A stretch of 23,478 bases of DNA from Lewinellaceae bacterium (GTDB lineage Bacteria > Bacteroidota > Bacteroidia > Chitinophagales > Saprospiraceae): positions 1 through 23,478 of the forward strand of contig JADJOD010000029.1 in NCBI GenBank assembly GCA_016713985.1, in the 5' to 3' direction. Both the position numbers and the translations under genes were made by a program. The notes below the pieces were generated by a model, which did no database searches, was not told where the DNA came from, and saw nothing but the letters and a program-made list of their open reading frames with translations. Positions 1 through 10,236 of this stretch are shown one piece after another. Every line of letters begins with the position of its first letter. Position 1 is the first letter of the stretch.

Positions 1-1098
1 CCGACGCTGAAATATTTCGGGTTTCCACGAATGAGTGTTCGTAAAAATAGCCGGCGCGTACGGCAAACTGGTCAAATCATGCCGGTATTCCACACCAAAT
101 GCCGATGGTGATTTCCGCGAGTTCTTCGTTGAAGCCGCCGGGCGTCGCCCGTATTGATTTGAACACGCCGCGGACCGACAGGCTGTTTGTAATCGGGGAT
201 TCCGTCCTGGTCTTCATCAATATCCGGGCGGGGCGAGGGCACGGAAGCAACGGTTTGACGTTGAAGTCCGGAGTAAAGGTAAATGGTGTTGAACTCATCG
301 GTTGAATTTCCAGGCCACGGCCACACCGAGGTTGGTCAGGATATAATCGCGGTTGATCGAGTTGGTGCGCAGTAGTTTTGGAACCTAAGTTTGGTGACGG
401 CGACGCCGAAAGTGGATTCACTGTTGTTTTGGCGAAATTGACCGGGGCTTTTGTAGGTAAAGGAGAGGTCGGCTGCACCGGCCACACCAGATTTGATCTC
501 GTTGCCTTCCACGAACGTAGCCGCTAGCCAGGTTAGATGAACAGATCAAATTTGGCGCCGATGGCGGCCGAAAATCTGTCGGACAAGCTTGCGCGCGTAC
601 CCGCCAACCACCTCCGAATTCATTGGGCGACCCTGGCCGTAGCACTCACCCTTCTCGTCGTGAGCTCGATATCGCCCAACGAAAAATAAGAGAACGGGCC
701 GAGGCCAACCGATTGGAGTTTATCAGGCGCACATACACCGAGAGGTAAGCCGGGTAGACATCGTTCAAACGGGTTGCGCATCCACGGGAGCAGGTCGCGG
801 AAACAGTGACACGTTTTTCTGCAAAGGCCAGTTTCGACTGGTTGTAGTGCATGCGTTGGGGTCGGCCGAAGTGGCAAGGCCGGCGTCGCCCATGGCACCG
901 CCGTGAGTCCGGGCACGATACGGAGGAAAGCGAACGGCCGAAGTGACGGCGTTGGCGCAATCTTCACCGTTGGAAAACGCTGGCCCGGTGATGGGATCGT
1001 TCATACCTTTCCCATTGGTTACATTTTGCGCCTGCAGCAGAACCGTCGCGGCCAGGAGGTCCAAAGCAAATACCGGCCTGTTGCTTCCTTTTATCAGT
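1..1098 (-). CDS. porV: T9SS outer membrane protein PorV (LptO), 3' end outside window, frameshifted
   Basis: PorV is the outer-membrane beta-barrel that carries T9SS cargo to the PorU sortase. Read across several frameshifts, the minus strand gives a signal-peptide-like start (FALDLLAATVLLQAQ), then the N-terminal PorV pattern with GGAMGDAGLATSADPNA, AFAEK, NDVYLAYLSGYVRL and FSLGDIE. Near the window edge it gives APGGFNEELAEITIGIG and AVRAGYF-like strand motifs. About 360 codons are visible against a usual 380-400, so only a short C-terminus is missing. A loop with DEDQDGIPDY sits near the C-terminus. It lies directly downstream of porU, the common porU-porV order, and is probably co-transcribed. 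The start near 1098 is uncertain because no intact ATG is seen before the signal peptide. The family call is firm; the exact residues are not. Confidence 0.85.
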
Positions 1099-1189
1099 TG
1101 ACAAATTTAAGAGTAATTTCGGTTTTGTTTACGAAGCATCGCTTTGCAAAAACTTATTACCTGCAAATTCGCCGCTGAATTTTAGCTGA

Positions 1190-1220
1190 CCTCGGCTGTC
1201 GGGGCTTTGACAACCCGAGG
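1190..1220 (-). terminator. Hairpin between porU and porV
   Basis: CCTCGG (1190-1195) pairs with CCGAGG (1215-1220), and inner TGTC pairs with GACA, leaving an 8-nt loop and a small internal bulge. It lies in the roughly 180-bp gap after the porU stop and before porV. There is no T-tract on the minus strand, so it may be a processing or attenuation hairpin and not a true intrinsic terminator. Confidence 0.3.
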
Positions 1221-1281
1221 AAGTGGACCGCAGGAACTGGATACTGCCCGCCCTGCTAACGCCACTCGGCGGGGTGCTGGC

Positions 1282-4200
1282 TCATTTCAAAGATACCAAT
1301 TTTTCCAAATTCAGCTTTCTGCCGTCACCGCGGTTCCGCCCACATCGGTGCCACGCACTTTTACGCGGTAAGACGTACACGCCGCGCGCCAGTTGGTCCC
1401 GTACTCGTCCTTGCCGTCCCAGGTGATATCGGTCACCCGGTAGCCGTCGGCCTGGGACGGAATGCACGATCGTTTTTACCAAGTGGCCCGATACAGTGAA
1501 ATACTCACCTGCGTCGAGTACCTGACCCGAAGGATCGTGTTCAAACTGGAAATTCGTATTGGTGGTGAACGGATTCCGGGTAGTTCAATACGTGGTCGAG
1601 CGCGGCTTTGCCGTCTTCGGCGACGACAAATTCGGAGTAACCTCTCCCGGGTTTTGGCGATGTCAGCCTTTGACGCTCAGGGGTATGACGACCAGGAGCG
1701 AGGTTCCGCAGAAGGTAAAGGGCCTGACCCCTGCGGAAAGTGTCCTGCTCGCTTTCGTAAAAATCGTTCAAAATGATGGTCTCCAGCACATTACCATCAA
1801 GCACGGCGGTGAGGTCGTGGCCCAGACTGACCCGTTTACGTTCCATGCCGTAGTCGTCCAGACACCTCACAAAATCTTCAGGATTCGTTCGTCGGTAATG
1901 CCGCCGGAGACAAAAGCGTCGGTATTGAGAAATATCTTTACGCGGCGGTTGGTCGTCCCTGACCAAGTTGGCGTTACCGCCGATCACAATGTTATCATCG
2001 GCGCCGCCCGGCGTCGAGCGGGTTCGTTTTCTGCATAGTAATTGATTTTCCCAAAACCGTAGGCGTGGTTGATGTCTTTGGGGACGATAAAGTCAATAGG
2101 CTGAATTCACCGTTCGTCACCGTCGCTGCCTTTAAAAATAACGTTGCGCTGCACAAAACGTGCGACCGGGCTGCCGGGATGTCCTGTCCGAGGGTTTGGA
2201 GGGTTTGGGATTTATCGTAAAGGACAGCGACTTTGCCGTTAAAACCGCTGACCAGGTTGCTCAAGGTATCTTTCACCGAGACTTAGGTCTTCACCAGCAT
2301 CGGGCCTCGAGGGTATCACCGAGGTTGTGCGGCGGCTTGCCGTTAATCGAATCGGTGGTGACCCGGTATTCGGGCAGGGCCAGGAACATGGCCGGGTCGC
2401 CGAGCAACGTAAAGCGCCGGGCATTGTCTTCGTTGCCGCCCGAAAGCGTGTTTTTGCCGTCTTTGAGAATGTCGCCGATGGCGCGGTAGCGGCCGTTTAC
2501 TTTTTCAAAAATAACGCTTTGCACGGCGTCGGTCAATTTGTTGTTGCCGTCAATAAATACCGGGCGAACGGTTGTGAACAAGCCGATCGCGCCGCTCTTT
2601 ACCTTTACTAGGGCCTGTCGCCGCCACTCAACGTGGGAAAATCGTCGTAGCCCCCAAACATGCAGGTGGCCGTGATGATGAGCGGATAGCGGTCGGGGTT
2701 GTCCCAGCCCGGAGATGTCGTTGTTGTCGATGACGCGTTCCTGCGCCCACCCCGCGCGGTCCGCCGTGGCCGATGTATTGCGCGACGAGGGCGCCTTTGA
2801 ATATGTTGGAATTGATAGCGGCCTTGGCATCCGGGAAACGATCGCCCGCCCGAGACCGCCACTTGCTGATAAGCGTCAAAATACCTTTTTCGAGGTTGAA
2901 AATGTTCCGTCTGGTTGTCGGCGGCGAGTTTGTCGGCCTGGTTGACGTGCACGTTGCCGTCCTCATCGTCGGCCAGGTAAGAGGTGCAGAGGTGCCAGTC
3001 GCCCATGGGTCACGCCTCTTGGTCGTAATCCATGATTTTGTCAACAATCGACTGCGCCTCGGCGGGTGTGCGCGCGTAATGCGGCCCACGGCGATGTCGA
3101 GCGCGCCCCCAGGTGTGCCGCTTTCCCCGGCGCTGAGCAGGGCGGAAGTAATCGTCGAGGGTGCGCGTGGATCAGGTGGAAGGATTCGTAGGTTTCAAAA
3201 ACCGGCACAAAATCCAGGTTGTCTTCACTGGCGGCGTTGTTTTCGGGTCGAACGAACCGTCGCCAAACAACAGCAGGTAGCCGAATTTGCCCGGGCCGCG
3301 CTCGTAGAGCATGCGGGCGAAATCGCGGATCGCGGTCGGGTCTTTGGCGCCGGAAGAAATTCGTTGAACAGTTGGTTGACATCCACCAGCGCCACATCCA
3401 GGCCGCTATAGGCGCGGCGGTGTTCGGCCAGTTGTTGTGCAGCCGCCTGAAAATCAGCGTGGTATACAATCGCCATGTGATATTCGCCCAGGCCGTGCAG
3501 GTTTTGCGGCGCGATCTTGCCTGCTTTGGTTTCCGGTTTCGGCAGGTTGTTGTCGTCGTAAAAAGCGACGAAATTTTTCAGCACACCCTGCCGTTGCGCG
3601 CCAAGCGCACCGCCGCCGGCAGCGGCTTGCTGGCGGCGCGGATTTTGCGGGTCCAGACATCCCACACGATCGGCTCGGCGCCGCTGTATTCAGGCGGAAG
3701 GTCGCGGCATCCTGGCCGAGCGTCTGCAAGTCGCGGAAACTCATGGCCGAGCCGGTCATGACCAGGCGGCGGCGCGACCACCTCGGATAGTCCAGCCAGC
3801 CTTCGCTGCTCTCAGCCCATTCAGGAATTCGATTTCGTGAGGTTCACCTGGTCGCCGTCGGGCGAAAATTGCCCGCTCATCACGCGCAGCGCGGCAAACG
3901 CCGCGTCGTTATTGCTGGCGAGTGACCGAAGGATATTTTTGAAAAAATCGCGTGCCAGTCGGCGATCAGGAGCGCACGTGGTGGGCGACATGCCGCAGCG
4001 GCAGCAAATCGGCCCGCGCCCGCGCTGTAGAACCCGCCACGAGGTTGGGAAAATCATGGTAGGTCGCGTCGCGGGTTTGGAAAAATAATCGCCAAACCAG
4101 CGCTTGCCCGAGCTCCTGCGCAGCAACGGAAAATCCAGCAGGTTACTCTTTTCATCTTCACGATACGGACGTACGTCGTCAAACGGGTCGGGTCGTAAAG

Positions 4201-5127
4201 TAGCCGGCACGCTGGCTTGTTCGATGATGCAGGCCGCCCTGCGCGTCGGCGATTTTACAAAATACCACGCGTACCGGTCGTACAGGTGGTTGCGAGTGAG
4301 TTCAAGGTCGGTGGCACCGGCTCACGCGGTACAACCACGGGCGAGGCCTGCGGCGTAAACAAGATATAGTCGCCGGCGTCGAATTGCCATCCTGTTCGCC
4401 GACGATCGGGATGGCGTTTTCGAGTAAGGATCATCGGGGCGGGGGTCGCTGTTTTTTTCCGACAACATGGGGCCGCCGTTGCCGTACAGGCCGGATGCGG
4501 CGCGGATCGAATTTTATCAGGTTACTGATTCCGGTCATTTTCAGGTAATTGTAGTCGAGTTTGTACACACCCGAGGCGGCCACACCAGACTTATAGGCAG
4601 CGCCGGTGCTCAAACCGAGTTATAGGTAAACAGGCCGCCCCGTTCGGTCACGGACACCGGTTCGGGCGTGATCCGAACGTTCAGGGTAAACGACGTAACC
4701 CGTTCAAAACCGTTTTCTCCGCGGCGAACGGGTATAAAATACTGGCCATAAAACTTGTTGCGCTCCTGCGCCACTTTTATCGTCAGCAGCAGTTCACTAC
4801 CCAGCGACGCGTCGTCGGCAGAAGGTTTTTGGAAGAAACGCTACGTATTGCGCAGAAACCACGTCTACCGTGATTCTGGAAGGGCCTGCGAGCTGGAAGT
4901 GTTCGGAAAAATAAGGCGGGGTCAGGGCTTCATCGCTGAAAGAACCGCCGTTGAAATGCCAAATCTCCAGTACATCGCCCCAGAAGGGTATGTTTAACGG
5001 GTTCGTTGTCCCAGTTGAGCGTGCTGAATGGTGAATGACGGTGCCTCCTGCAGCACAGCATGCTCAGCGAGTACAGAAACTGGAGAGAAGTTGATTCTTC
5101 CTTAAGCCTTTTGAACACGATTTCCAA
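1282..5127 (-). CDS. porU: Type IX secretion sortase PorU (peptidase family C25), frameshifted
   Basis: PorU is the surface cysteine protease that removes the C-terminal sorting signal of T9SS cargo and helps attach cargo to the cell surface. The roughly 3.85-kb span (about 1,280 codons) fits the family length. In order on the minus strand there is an N-terminal domain (TLNWDNEPV, PYFSEHFQL), then SGVYKLDYNYLK, then RRIR with YGNGGPMLSEKNSDPRPDD. The C25 catalytic region follows, with the His motif QYIGHGGPRG (near 2770), ERVIDNNDISGW, and the catalytic Cys in TATCMFGGYDDF (near 2660). After it come VRPVFIDGNNKLTDAV and LLGDPAMFLALPEY. The C-terminal Ig-like/CTD region has WDGKDEYGDQLARGVYVYRVKV and stops at 1282. 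Reading frame changes roughly every 50-100 bp. The start near 5127 is the ATG preceding a short basic/hydrophobic leader and is approximate. porV follows in the same direction. Confidence 0.9.
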
Positions 5128-5483
5128 GATGGAGAAATGCTGAATTTAAATTTGATGCAGTTGCCGCCGGCATCCCCCGCACCCGTTAAATCAATTTGAG
5201 ATTCGTGACAGCATGGTGCACGGACGTGGAGGAGGGTTGCCCGATACGAGTATGTTTTTGAACAAAAACAATTGTGAAAGAGATTGATTTTTCCCGTCGT
5301 ACAAAAAACGGTTTTGGCTCATATCAGCACTTTTTCCCAGCGGCGCCTTCATTCGCCGGTGTAACGTGAACCTCTGGTTCCTGTGCTCTGCGTTGCGAAA
5401 CCGGAGGTTCTTGTTACAACAAACCAAATGCGGTCTGGAGGTTTAGCATTACAACTCAAATTTTATGGGACGAGAGGTTCGCA
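5128..5483. other. Divergent intergenic region between porU and the threonine dehydrogenase gene
   Basis: About 350 bp separate the divergent porU (-) and threonine dehydrogenase (+) genes. I recognise no protein here; a 78-codon open frame on the minus strand has no family-like features. The region should hold the promoters for both genes, but I see no convincing TTTG / TAnnTTTG pair. It contains the palindrome listed separately at 5361-5416. Confidence 0.5.
5361..5416. promoter_or_regulatory. Imperfect palindrome upstream of the threonine dehydrogenase gene
   Basis: AACCTCTGGTT (5369-5379) faces AACCGGAGGTT (5399-5409), pairing over 11 positions with one G-T wobble around an 18-nt spacer. 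GTAAC at 5361 and GTTAC at 5412 extend the symmetry beyond a 3-nt internal mismatch. The position 70 bp upstream of a start codon in a divergent promoter region suggests an operator or 5'-UTR hairpin. No regulator is identifiable. Confidence 0.3.
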
Positions 5484-6448
5484 ATGATGAAAAACGACCG
5501 CATCATATTATGGCGCCGGGAGGCGATCAGCGCCAGTGCCCTGAAAGCCTAACGCGCGGTTTACGGCCCCGACCGTCATCGCCGACCTCCGCGCCCGGGA
5601 GGGCAAAAGCAGCCCACGGAAATTGTCAACGCCTCGACGCGCCCGCCCTCGAAGAAGTGGGGCGAAAAAATGGGATCAGTGAATCTACCACCTCACCGCC
5701 ATCTGAGCGCTACGGGTGAAAAAAGACCCCATGCGTACCTGGGACATCAATATGCGCGAAGCTGTTCAACGTGTTGGAAATCAACCGCCGGCACAATCTT
5801 TCAAAGGCTATGTTTCCTGCGTCCATCGCCGTTTTCGGGCGGAAGCCGCCCACCGGAATACGCCGCAGTATGAGTTTTGATCCCCGGGAACCGTCTACGG
5901 CATCATCAAGGTAGCCGGCGAAAACTGGAGGCGAACTACTATTTCCGGCGCTACGGCCCAGACGTCCGCTCCATGCGTTATCCGGGCATCATCGGTTGCA
6001 AAGTACGCCCGGCGGCGGCTTTCACGGATTACGCCGTCGACATCTACCACTACGCCGTTCAGCAAAAACCTTACGCGCGTGTTTTTGACCGGGTTACCTG
6101 CCTGCCCATCTCTTTACTCAGCGCCCGATGCCGTCGCGCGCCACCCCTCGAACCCCGATGGAGGCCCCCCGCCGAACACATTTCGGTGCGCAGAGTTACA
6201 ACCTCGCGGGTATGAGTTTTACACCGGCTGCGGAAATCGCGGAAAGTATCCGCAGACAGTTGCCGGTTTCAAATCAGTTACCAACCGACTTCCGGCAGGC
6301 CATCGCCGAATCTACCGGTCGGCTTCATCGACGATTCCGCCGCCCGCCAACGACTGGGGCTGGAACCGGGTTGGAAACCGGACGCCATGACAAAGATAGT
6401 AATTACCGTATCACCTGGGCAGGAAATACCGGTTGGAAGGGTGGATGA
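5484..6448 (+). CDS. NAD-dependent epimerase/dehydratase family protein, probable L-threonine 3-dehydrogenase (SDR type), frameshifted
   Basis: The SDR-type enzyme oxidises L-threonine to 2-amino-3-oxobutanoate with NAD+ in threonine catabolism. Read across frames, the protein begins MMKNDRII with a degraded GxxGxxG nucleotide-binding turn. It continues with ALRAVYGPD, LSATGEKRPMRTWDINM and VPSSIAVFGPEAPPENTPQ. The catalytic YGIIK (Y-x3-K) is followed by VAGENW, then RRYG-DVRSMRYPGIIS and TTDYAVDIYHYAVQQKPY. The C-terminal part reads ATLELMEAPAEHISVR, SYNLAGMSFTPAEIAESIRRQLP, DFRQAIAES and DWGWK. The span of about 320 codons fits the roughly 315-residue enzyme. The order of motifs, especially MRYPGII and DYAVDIYH, points to threonine dehydrogenase more than to UDP-galactose epimerase. 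The first of two adjacent ATGs is chosen. The gene converges on arsM. Confidence 0.7.
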
Positions 6449-6464
6449 AGGCCAATAAGGGCGC

Positions 6465-7432
6465 TCAGCAACAACCTCCGCCGTCGTAAAACCAGGTGGA
6501 CGGTGAAATAAATATATCCGGACCGCCCAGGCTGAAGCCAATGCCCCTGCGGTTTTGTCGCACACACGGCCAGCGGCTGGTTTTGGTTCAGAACTTGGCC
6601 TTTGGGGTCGTCCGAAATAGTCGTCAGATTCAAAATAAATCGCCGTTTTGCCGGTAAATACACACGGGCCGTCGGAGAGCATGGGGTCTTTGATGGCGCA
6701 GACTTCCACTCTTTCGCAAAAATCAGTTCAGGCTGTCGTGTTGTCCGGGAGCCAGCACCAGTAAGGGCGCGTTTAGCGCGTATTTCCGCGGTGCCGAAGC
6801 CGGTGTCGGTGATCATTTTAATATATTCCTGAAGCTGGCAGGGGCGCGGAAAACAAAGAGCGCGCAGGCGTTCGTCGTCGCGCAGGTTTTCGAGCATAAC
6901 ACGGTGCCAAACGCGGGATCGAGCACAAGCCGGCCCGGGGTTTCAGCACCCTGCACATTTCTTTCAGTGCGCGGCGGAGGTCTTCCGTTTCAAAAATATT
7001 GAACAGGCAGTTTTGTGCGGCAATGTCCACGGAATTGTCCATGACCGGCAGATCGAGGGCGTTTCGCTCAGAATTTCCACAAATTCTGCGCGGAACCAGT
7101 CGTTTTCCCGCTCCGCCCGGAGCAGGTTGTCGCGACAAGCTCATCATTTCATCCACGACGTCGACACCGATGACCGCGCCGGGGCGCCAGCTGAAGTAGG
7201 CAAATTGCAGGGGGCCCATACCACCGCCCACGCCAACGTACAAAACGGACGGACTGTTGACCAGGTCGCGCGGATTTGCCGTGCTGCCACAGCCGTAATT
7301 CATTTCAGCATTTTACTGGGAGAAACGGAAAGCCCCGGCAAGTTACACGGGAGTTGTTGTGCAGCACAACCCCACCTGCGGTTTGAGCGCGGCTTCTTTA
7401 TACACATCGACGGTAGTATCCAGATATGACAT
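6465..7432 (-). CDS. arsM: Arsenosugar-type arsenite methyltransferase ArsM, frameshifted
   Basis: ArsM transfers methyl groups from S-adenosylmethionine to trivalent arsenic; this subtype is linked to arsenosugar synthesis. It starts at ATG 7432 with MSYLDTTVDVYKEAA, then KPQVGLCCTTTPVWQLPGL, whose Cys pair is a likely As(III) ligand. The Rossmann part follows, with MNYGCGSTA, VLYVGVGGGMELLQFAYFS, GVDVVDEM, LDLPV-DNSVDIAAQNCLFNIF, ALKEMYRVLKPRGRL, LRDDERLRALC and EYIKMITDTGFGTVEIRA. The C-terminal domain has AIKDPM-SDGPCVFTGKTAIYF, LNQNQPLAVCDKTAGALAS and TWFYDGGGCC, ending at the TGA at 6465-6467. About 320 codons, near the usual size. No radical-SAM partner (ArsS) is visible in this window. 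It converges with the dehydrogenase gene and diverges from the TPR membrane protein gene. Confidence 0.85.
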
Positions 7433-7574
7433 GGGTAAAAGTGATTTTGCAGGCAATAAAAGATTGAAAACAGTGGACGCCGGAAACATACGCAAAATGT
7501 CCGGATGCGGATTTTTTGCATCTTTTTGTTTGCTCCCGGAAGAAGCGCGATATTTGCCCGAAATCTCCCGCAAA

Positions 7575-9522
7575 ATGGCTGCGAAAACAAAGTAAATCCC
7601 AAAACCTTACCGCAAAAAGTCCCCGCTTCCACTCCCCGGCGGCAACCGCTCCGGCAAACCCCGCCGCAACTGACCGACACCTTCCGGCCGGGCTTCTGGC
7701 AGGAACAGTGGATGCCGGCGCTGGCCCTTGTGGTACTGGCATTTGTATTGTAGCCGGGCATCATTGTCTTTTGGATACGTTAACCCGACGATCAGATGGT
7801 TATATGGGAAAACACCTACGTCCAGAAAGGATTTTCCGGCTTGCGGGATATTTTGCTTTTGACAGTTTGTGGGTTTTTTCCAGAAACAACAATCGTTGTT
7901 CCTGCTGGAAGGCGGGCGTTGCCGCCCCTTGTCGCTCGCAACATTTGCGATGGAGGTCGGGATGTTTGGCAAAGACAACATCAACCTCGCGCATCAGCCA
8001 TTTATCAATATTCTGTTGTACGGATTGACGGGGGTTTTGCTTTTCCGCATTTTGCTGGTTTGTTTCCGGTAGAAGGCGGGCATATATTTTCAACCTGCCC
8101 TTTCTGGCGGCGCTTATTTTTATGCTGCATCCGCTTCATTCCGAATGTGTTGCAAACATAAAAGGACGCGACGAAATCCTCGCGTTGTTGTGCAGCCTCG
8201 CGGCATTGTGGGCCACGCTCAAATATTTCCGACACCAACCGGAGTTCCTTTCTGCTGCTGTCGGCCTGTTCCTGTTTCTCGGCCTGATGTCCAAAGAAAA
8301 CGCGCTGACCTTTCTGGCGGGTTACCCGTCACGGTGTGGTTTTCTGCCCCTCCCCGCCCTGAAAGGAAGAATGTTTAATGCTTTTGCACCTTGATGGCGG
8401 CAACTCTTTGTTATCCTGATACGTTACCGCGCCTGGGTTTTATGCTCGACCACGGCAAGGCGGTTAACGATGATGAATGATCCTTTCCTGGGTATGAACA
8501 GCGGCGAAAATCGGCGACCATATTTCTTACGCTCGGCTGGTATATAAAATTATTGTTCTACCGCACCCGCTCACACGACTACTATCCCTACCACGTGCCG
8601 AAGTGAACTGGTCGGATTGGAGGGCACTGGCCTGCTGGCATTGCCCTCGGTATTATGGGAGTATGGGCCATGTTCAATTTTAAGAAGCGCAATGTGTTGA
8701 CTTACAGCATTTTATGTTTGGCTGCTCACCCTCAGCATCGTGTCAAACCTGTTCGTGTCAGTCGGCACTTTTATGAACAGACGTTTTGCCTATATGCCTC
8801 GGTGGCGTTCTGCATTTTTGCCGCCCGGATCGTGAGCCGAAAACTGCCCGAATGGCTCAAAGAGCAGCCGACCTGCCGGCCATCCTGAGCCGGACCGATG
8901 GTGCTGGTCGCTGGATTTTTTCGGCTTTCGCACCCTGGTGAGGGTGCCCGACTGAAAGATGCCATGTCGCTGAACAAGGCCGCAATCCGGGTATCGTACA
9001 ACAGCTCCCGTTCGCATTGTTTTTACGTATCTTCCTTGTACAAAGAGGTTTATCAGGAACAAAAGACCCCAAATTAAAGGCGCTTAGTTGATACCATGGA
9101 GTACCACATCAAACGGTCGCTGGAGATCAACCCCAATTACAGCGCCGCATTAGTGATGCGTTCGGCCGTCGCGGCAGCCCGCTTCGATCTCGATCACCAG
9201 TTGGACAAGTTGTTCCACGGTTCGAATACATCATGGAGCGGATACCCTACAAACAATAACTTCCGCGGTTTCCCTCGATCACATGAAATACCTCGACGGC
9301 TCGAATGCCGACAAATACGTGGCATTTTGCCACCGCGCGGGTTATGATTTTTATTTCGAGCAGAAAAACGATGCCGAAACGGCGCTCCATTTCCTGCAGT
9401 TCGGCATCGACCGCCAAACGGAAGATATCCGGCTGCTGGACGACGCTGCCGAAGTATGCGCCGCAATGGGCAATAAGGCCAAAGCAGCCGAAATGAAAGC
9501 CCGGGCGGATGCGCAACGTTGA
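7575..9522 (+). CDS. Polytopic membrane protein with TMTC/DUF1736-like core and C-terminal TPR region, frameshifted
   Basis: Across frames this reads as a protein of about 645 residues: a cytoplasmic lysine/proline-rich leader (MAAKTK), then a membrane segment (WMPALALVVLAFVLYS). An extracytoplasmic loop follows with FSGLRDIL and RYRPLSLATFAMEVGMFGKDNINLAHQPFINILLYGLTG. The conserved HPLHSECVANIKGRDEILALL motif, FLFLGLMSKENALTFLA, FYPHPLTHDYYPYHVP and several further hydrophobic helices come next. A soluble tail with HIKRSLEINPNYSAALV and FLQFGIDRQTEDIRLLDDAAEVCAAMGNKAKAAEMKARA resembles TPR helices. HPLH plus GRDEI is typical of the TMTC/DUF1736 group, whose eukaryotic members are linked to O-mannosylation. 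Sugar transfer here is inference only. The stop at 9520-9522 lies one base before the heptad array. Confidence 0.75.
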
Positions 9523-9523
9523 G

Positions 9524-9645
9524 GACGGTAGACGGTAGACGGTGGACGGTGGACGGTGGGCGGTGGACGGTGGACGGTGGATGGTGGACGGTGGATGGTG
9601 GACGGTGGACGGTGGACGGTGGACGGTGGACGGTGGTGGACGGTG
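9524..9645 (+). repeat. 7-bp tandem array, unit GACGGTG (17 units plus one GTG)
   Basis: Seventeen heptads run head to tail, with one 3-nt partial unit near the end (122 bp in all). Most are GACGGTG; variants are GACGGTA (first two), GGCGGTG and GATGGTG (twice). The array begins one base after the stop of the TPR membrane gene and ends 35 bp before the ATG of the four-helix-bundle gene. The mostly exact unit implies slippage or recent spread. It has no stop codon on the plus strand in any frame and would encode DGGRWTV repeats if translated. Confidence 0.95.
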
Positions 9646-9680
9646 AAAAAATGAAATTTAACCGTTAAAATCTGATAACC

Positions 9681-10025
9681 ATGGGGAAATTTAAAGACCT
9701 GCGGGTTTGGCATGATGCTATGGAACTCGCTGAAAAAAATTTATCGCATTACGCAAGAACCTTCATTTTCAAAAGATTTTGGCTTGCGCGATCAAATCAG
9801 ACTAGCTGTTGTTTCCATCTCTTCTAACATTGCAGAAGGTGACGAGCGAGGCACTAACCGTGAATCTATCCATTTTTTCAATTGCCAAAGGCTTCGACAG
9901 CAGAAGTTATCACACAACTTAATATCGCCAACCGGATCGGTTATGCTGAAACCGACACGTACAACTACGCGAAAATCATGCAAAAAAAATCTGGAATCCC
10001 TGAAAAGCTGTTCAGGCAGAGGTAG
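9681..10025 (+). CDS. Four-helix-bundle protein (23S rRNA intervening-sequence family), frameshifted
   Basis: This is a small helical protein of the S23/IVS family; members encoded inside 23S rRNA insertions and free-standing members share the fold, and their cellular role is unsettled. It starts MGKFKDLRVWHDAMELAEK, then IYRITQEPSFSKDFGLRDQIRLAVVSISSNIAEGDERGTNRES, which holds the family hallmark SISSNIAEG. It continues HFFNIAKGS-AEVITQLNIANRIGYAETDTYNY. At least two indels are present, for example one extra A in the A-run near 9733. The best end is the TAG at 10023-10025 after EKLFRQR, giving about 114 residues; another frame stays open to 10074. GACGGTG heptads lie upstream, and inverted degenerate copies lie downstream. 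Confidence 0.85.
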
Positions 10026-10122
10026 TGGAAACAATAAATACATGGCCCGGAAAGTTTATTTTTATCATTTGTAAAGCGATCTAACTTGGGTTGATGACTT
10101 TACGGCCTGGCTCGTCTGCCAA

Positions 10123-10236
10123 GTCACCGCCACCAGATCCACCGTCCACCGTCACAAGTCCACCTTACCGTCCACCGTCACCGCTGCCTGACCGCTAATA
10201 CTCCCTGACCGTCTACCAAACCCGCTCCACCGTCAC
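10123..10236 (-). repeat. Degenerate inverted copies of the GACGGTG heptad (seen as CACCGTC)
   Basis: The 210 bp between the four-helix-bundle gene and metF contain scattered units CCACCGTC, CCACCGTCAC, TTACCGTC, GACCGTCTACC and CTCCACCGTCACGG, interrupted by unrelated bases. They are the reverse complement of the upstream array at 9524-9645, including its GGTAGACGGT variant. The two blocks therefore bracket the four-helix-bundle gene as imperfect inverted repeats. The last unit abuts the metF start. No protein is recognised in this gap. Confidence 0.8.

Noticed and set aside
1559..2038. 159-codon plus-strand open frame
   Set aside because: It overlaps the C-terminal third of PorU in antisense and shows no independent features.
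2773..3411. 212-codon plus-strand open frame
   Set aside because: It is the complement of the PorU catalytic region; the conserved C25 motifs are on the minus strand.
5191..5427. 78-codon minus-strand open frame upstream of porU
   Set aside because: No domain, signal peptide or start context is recognisable, and the PorU N-terminal domain already begins near 5127.
9524..9645. Possible CRISPR array
   Set aside because: The units are 7 bp, directly adjacent and without spacers. This is a simple tandem repeat; the same holds for 17415-17504 and 23281-23336.
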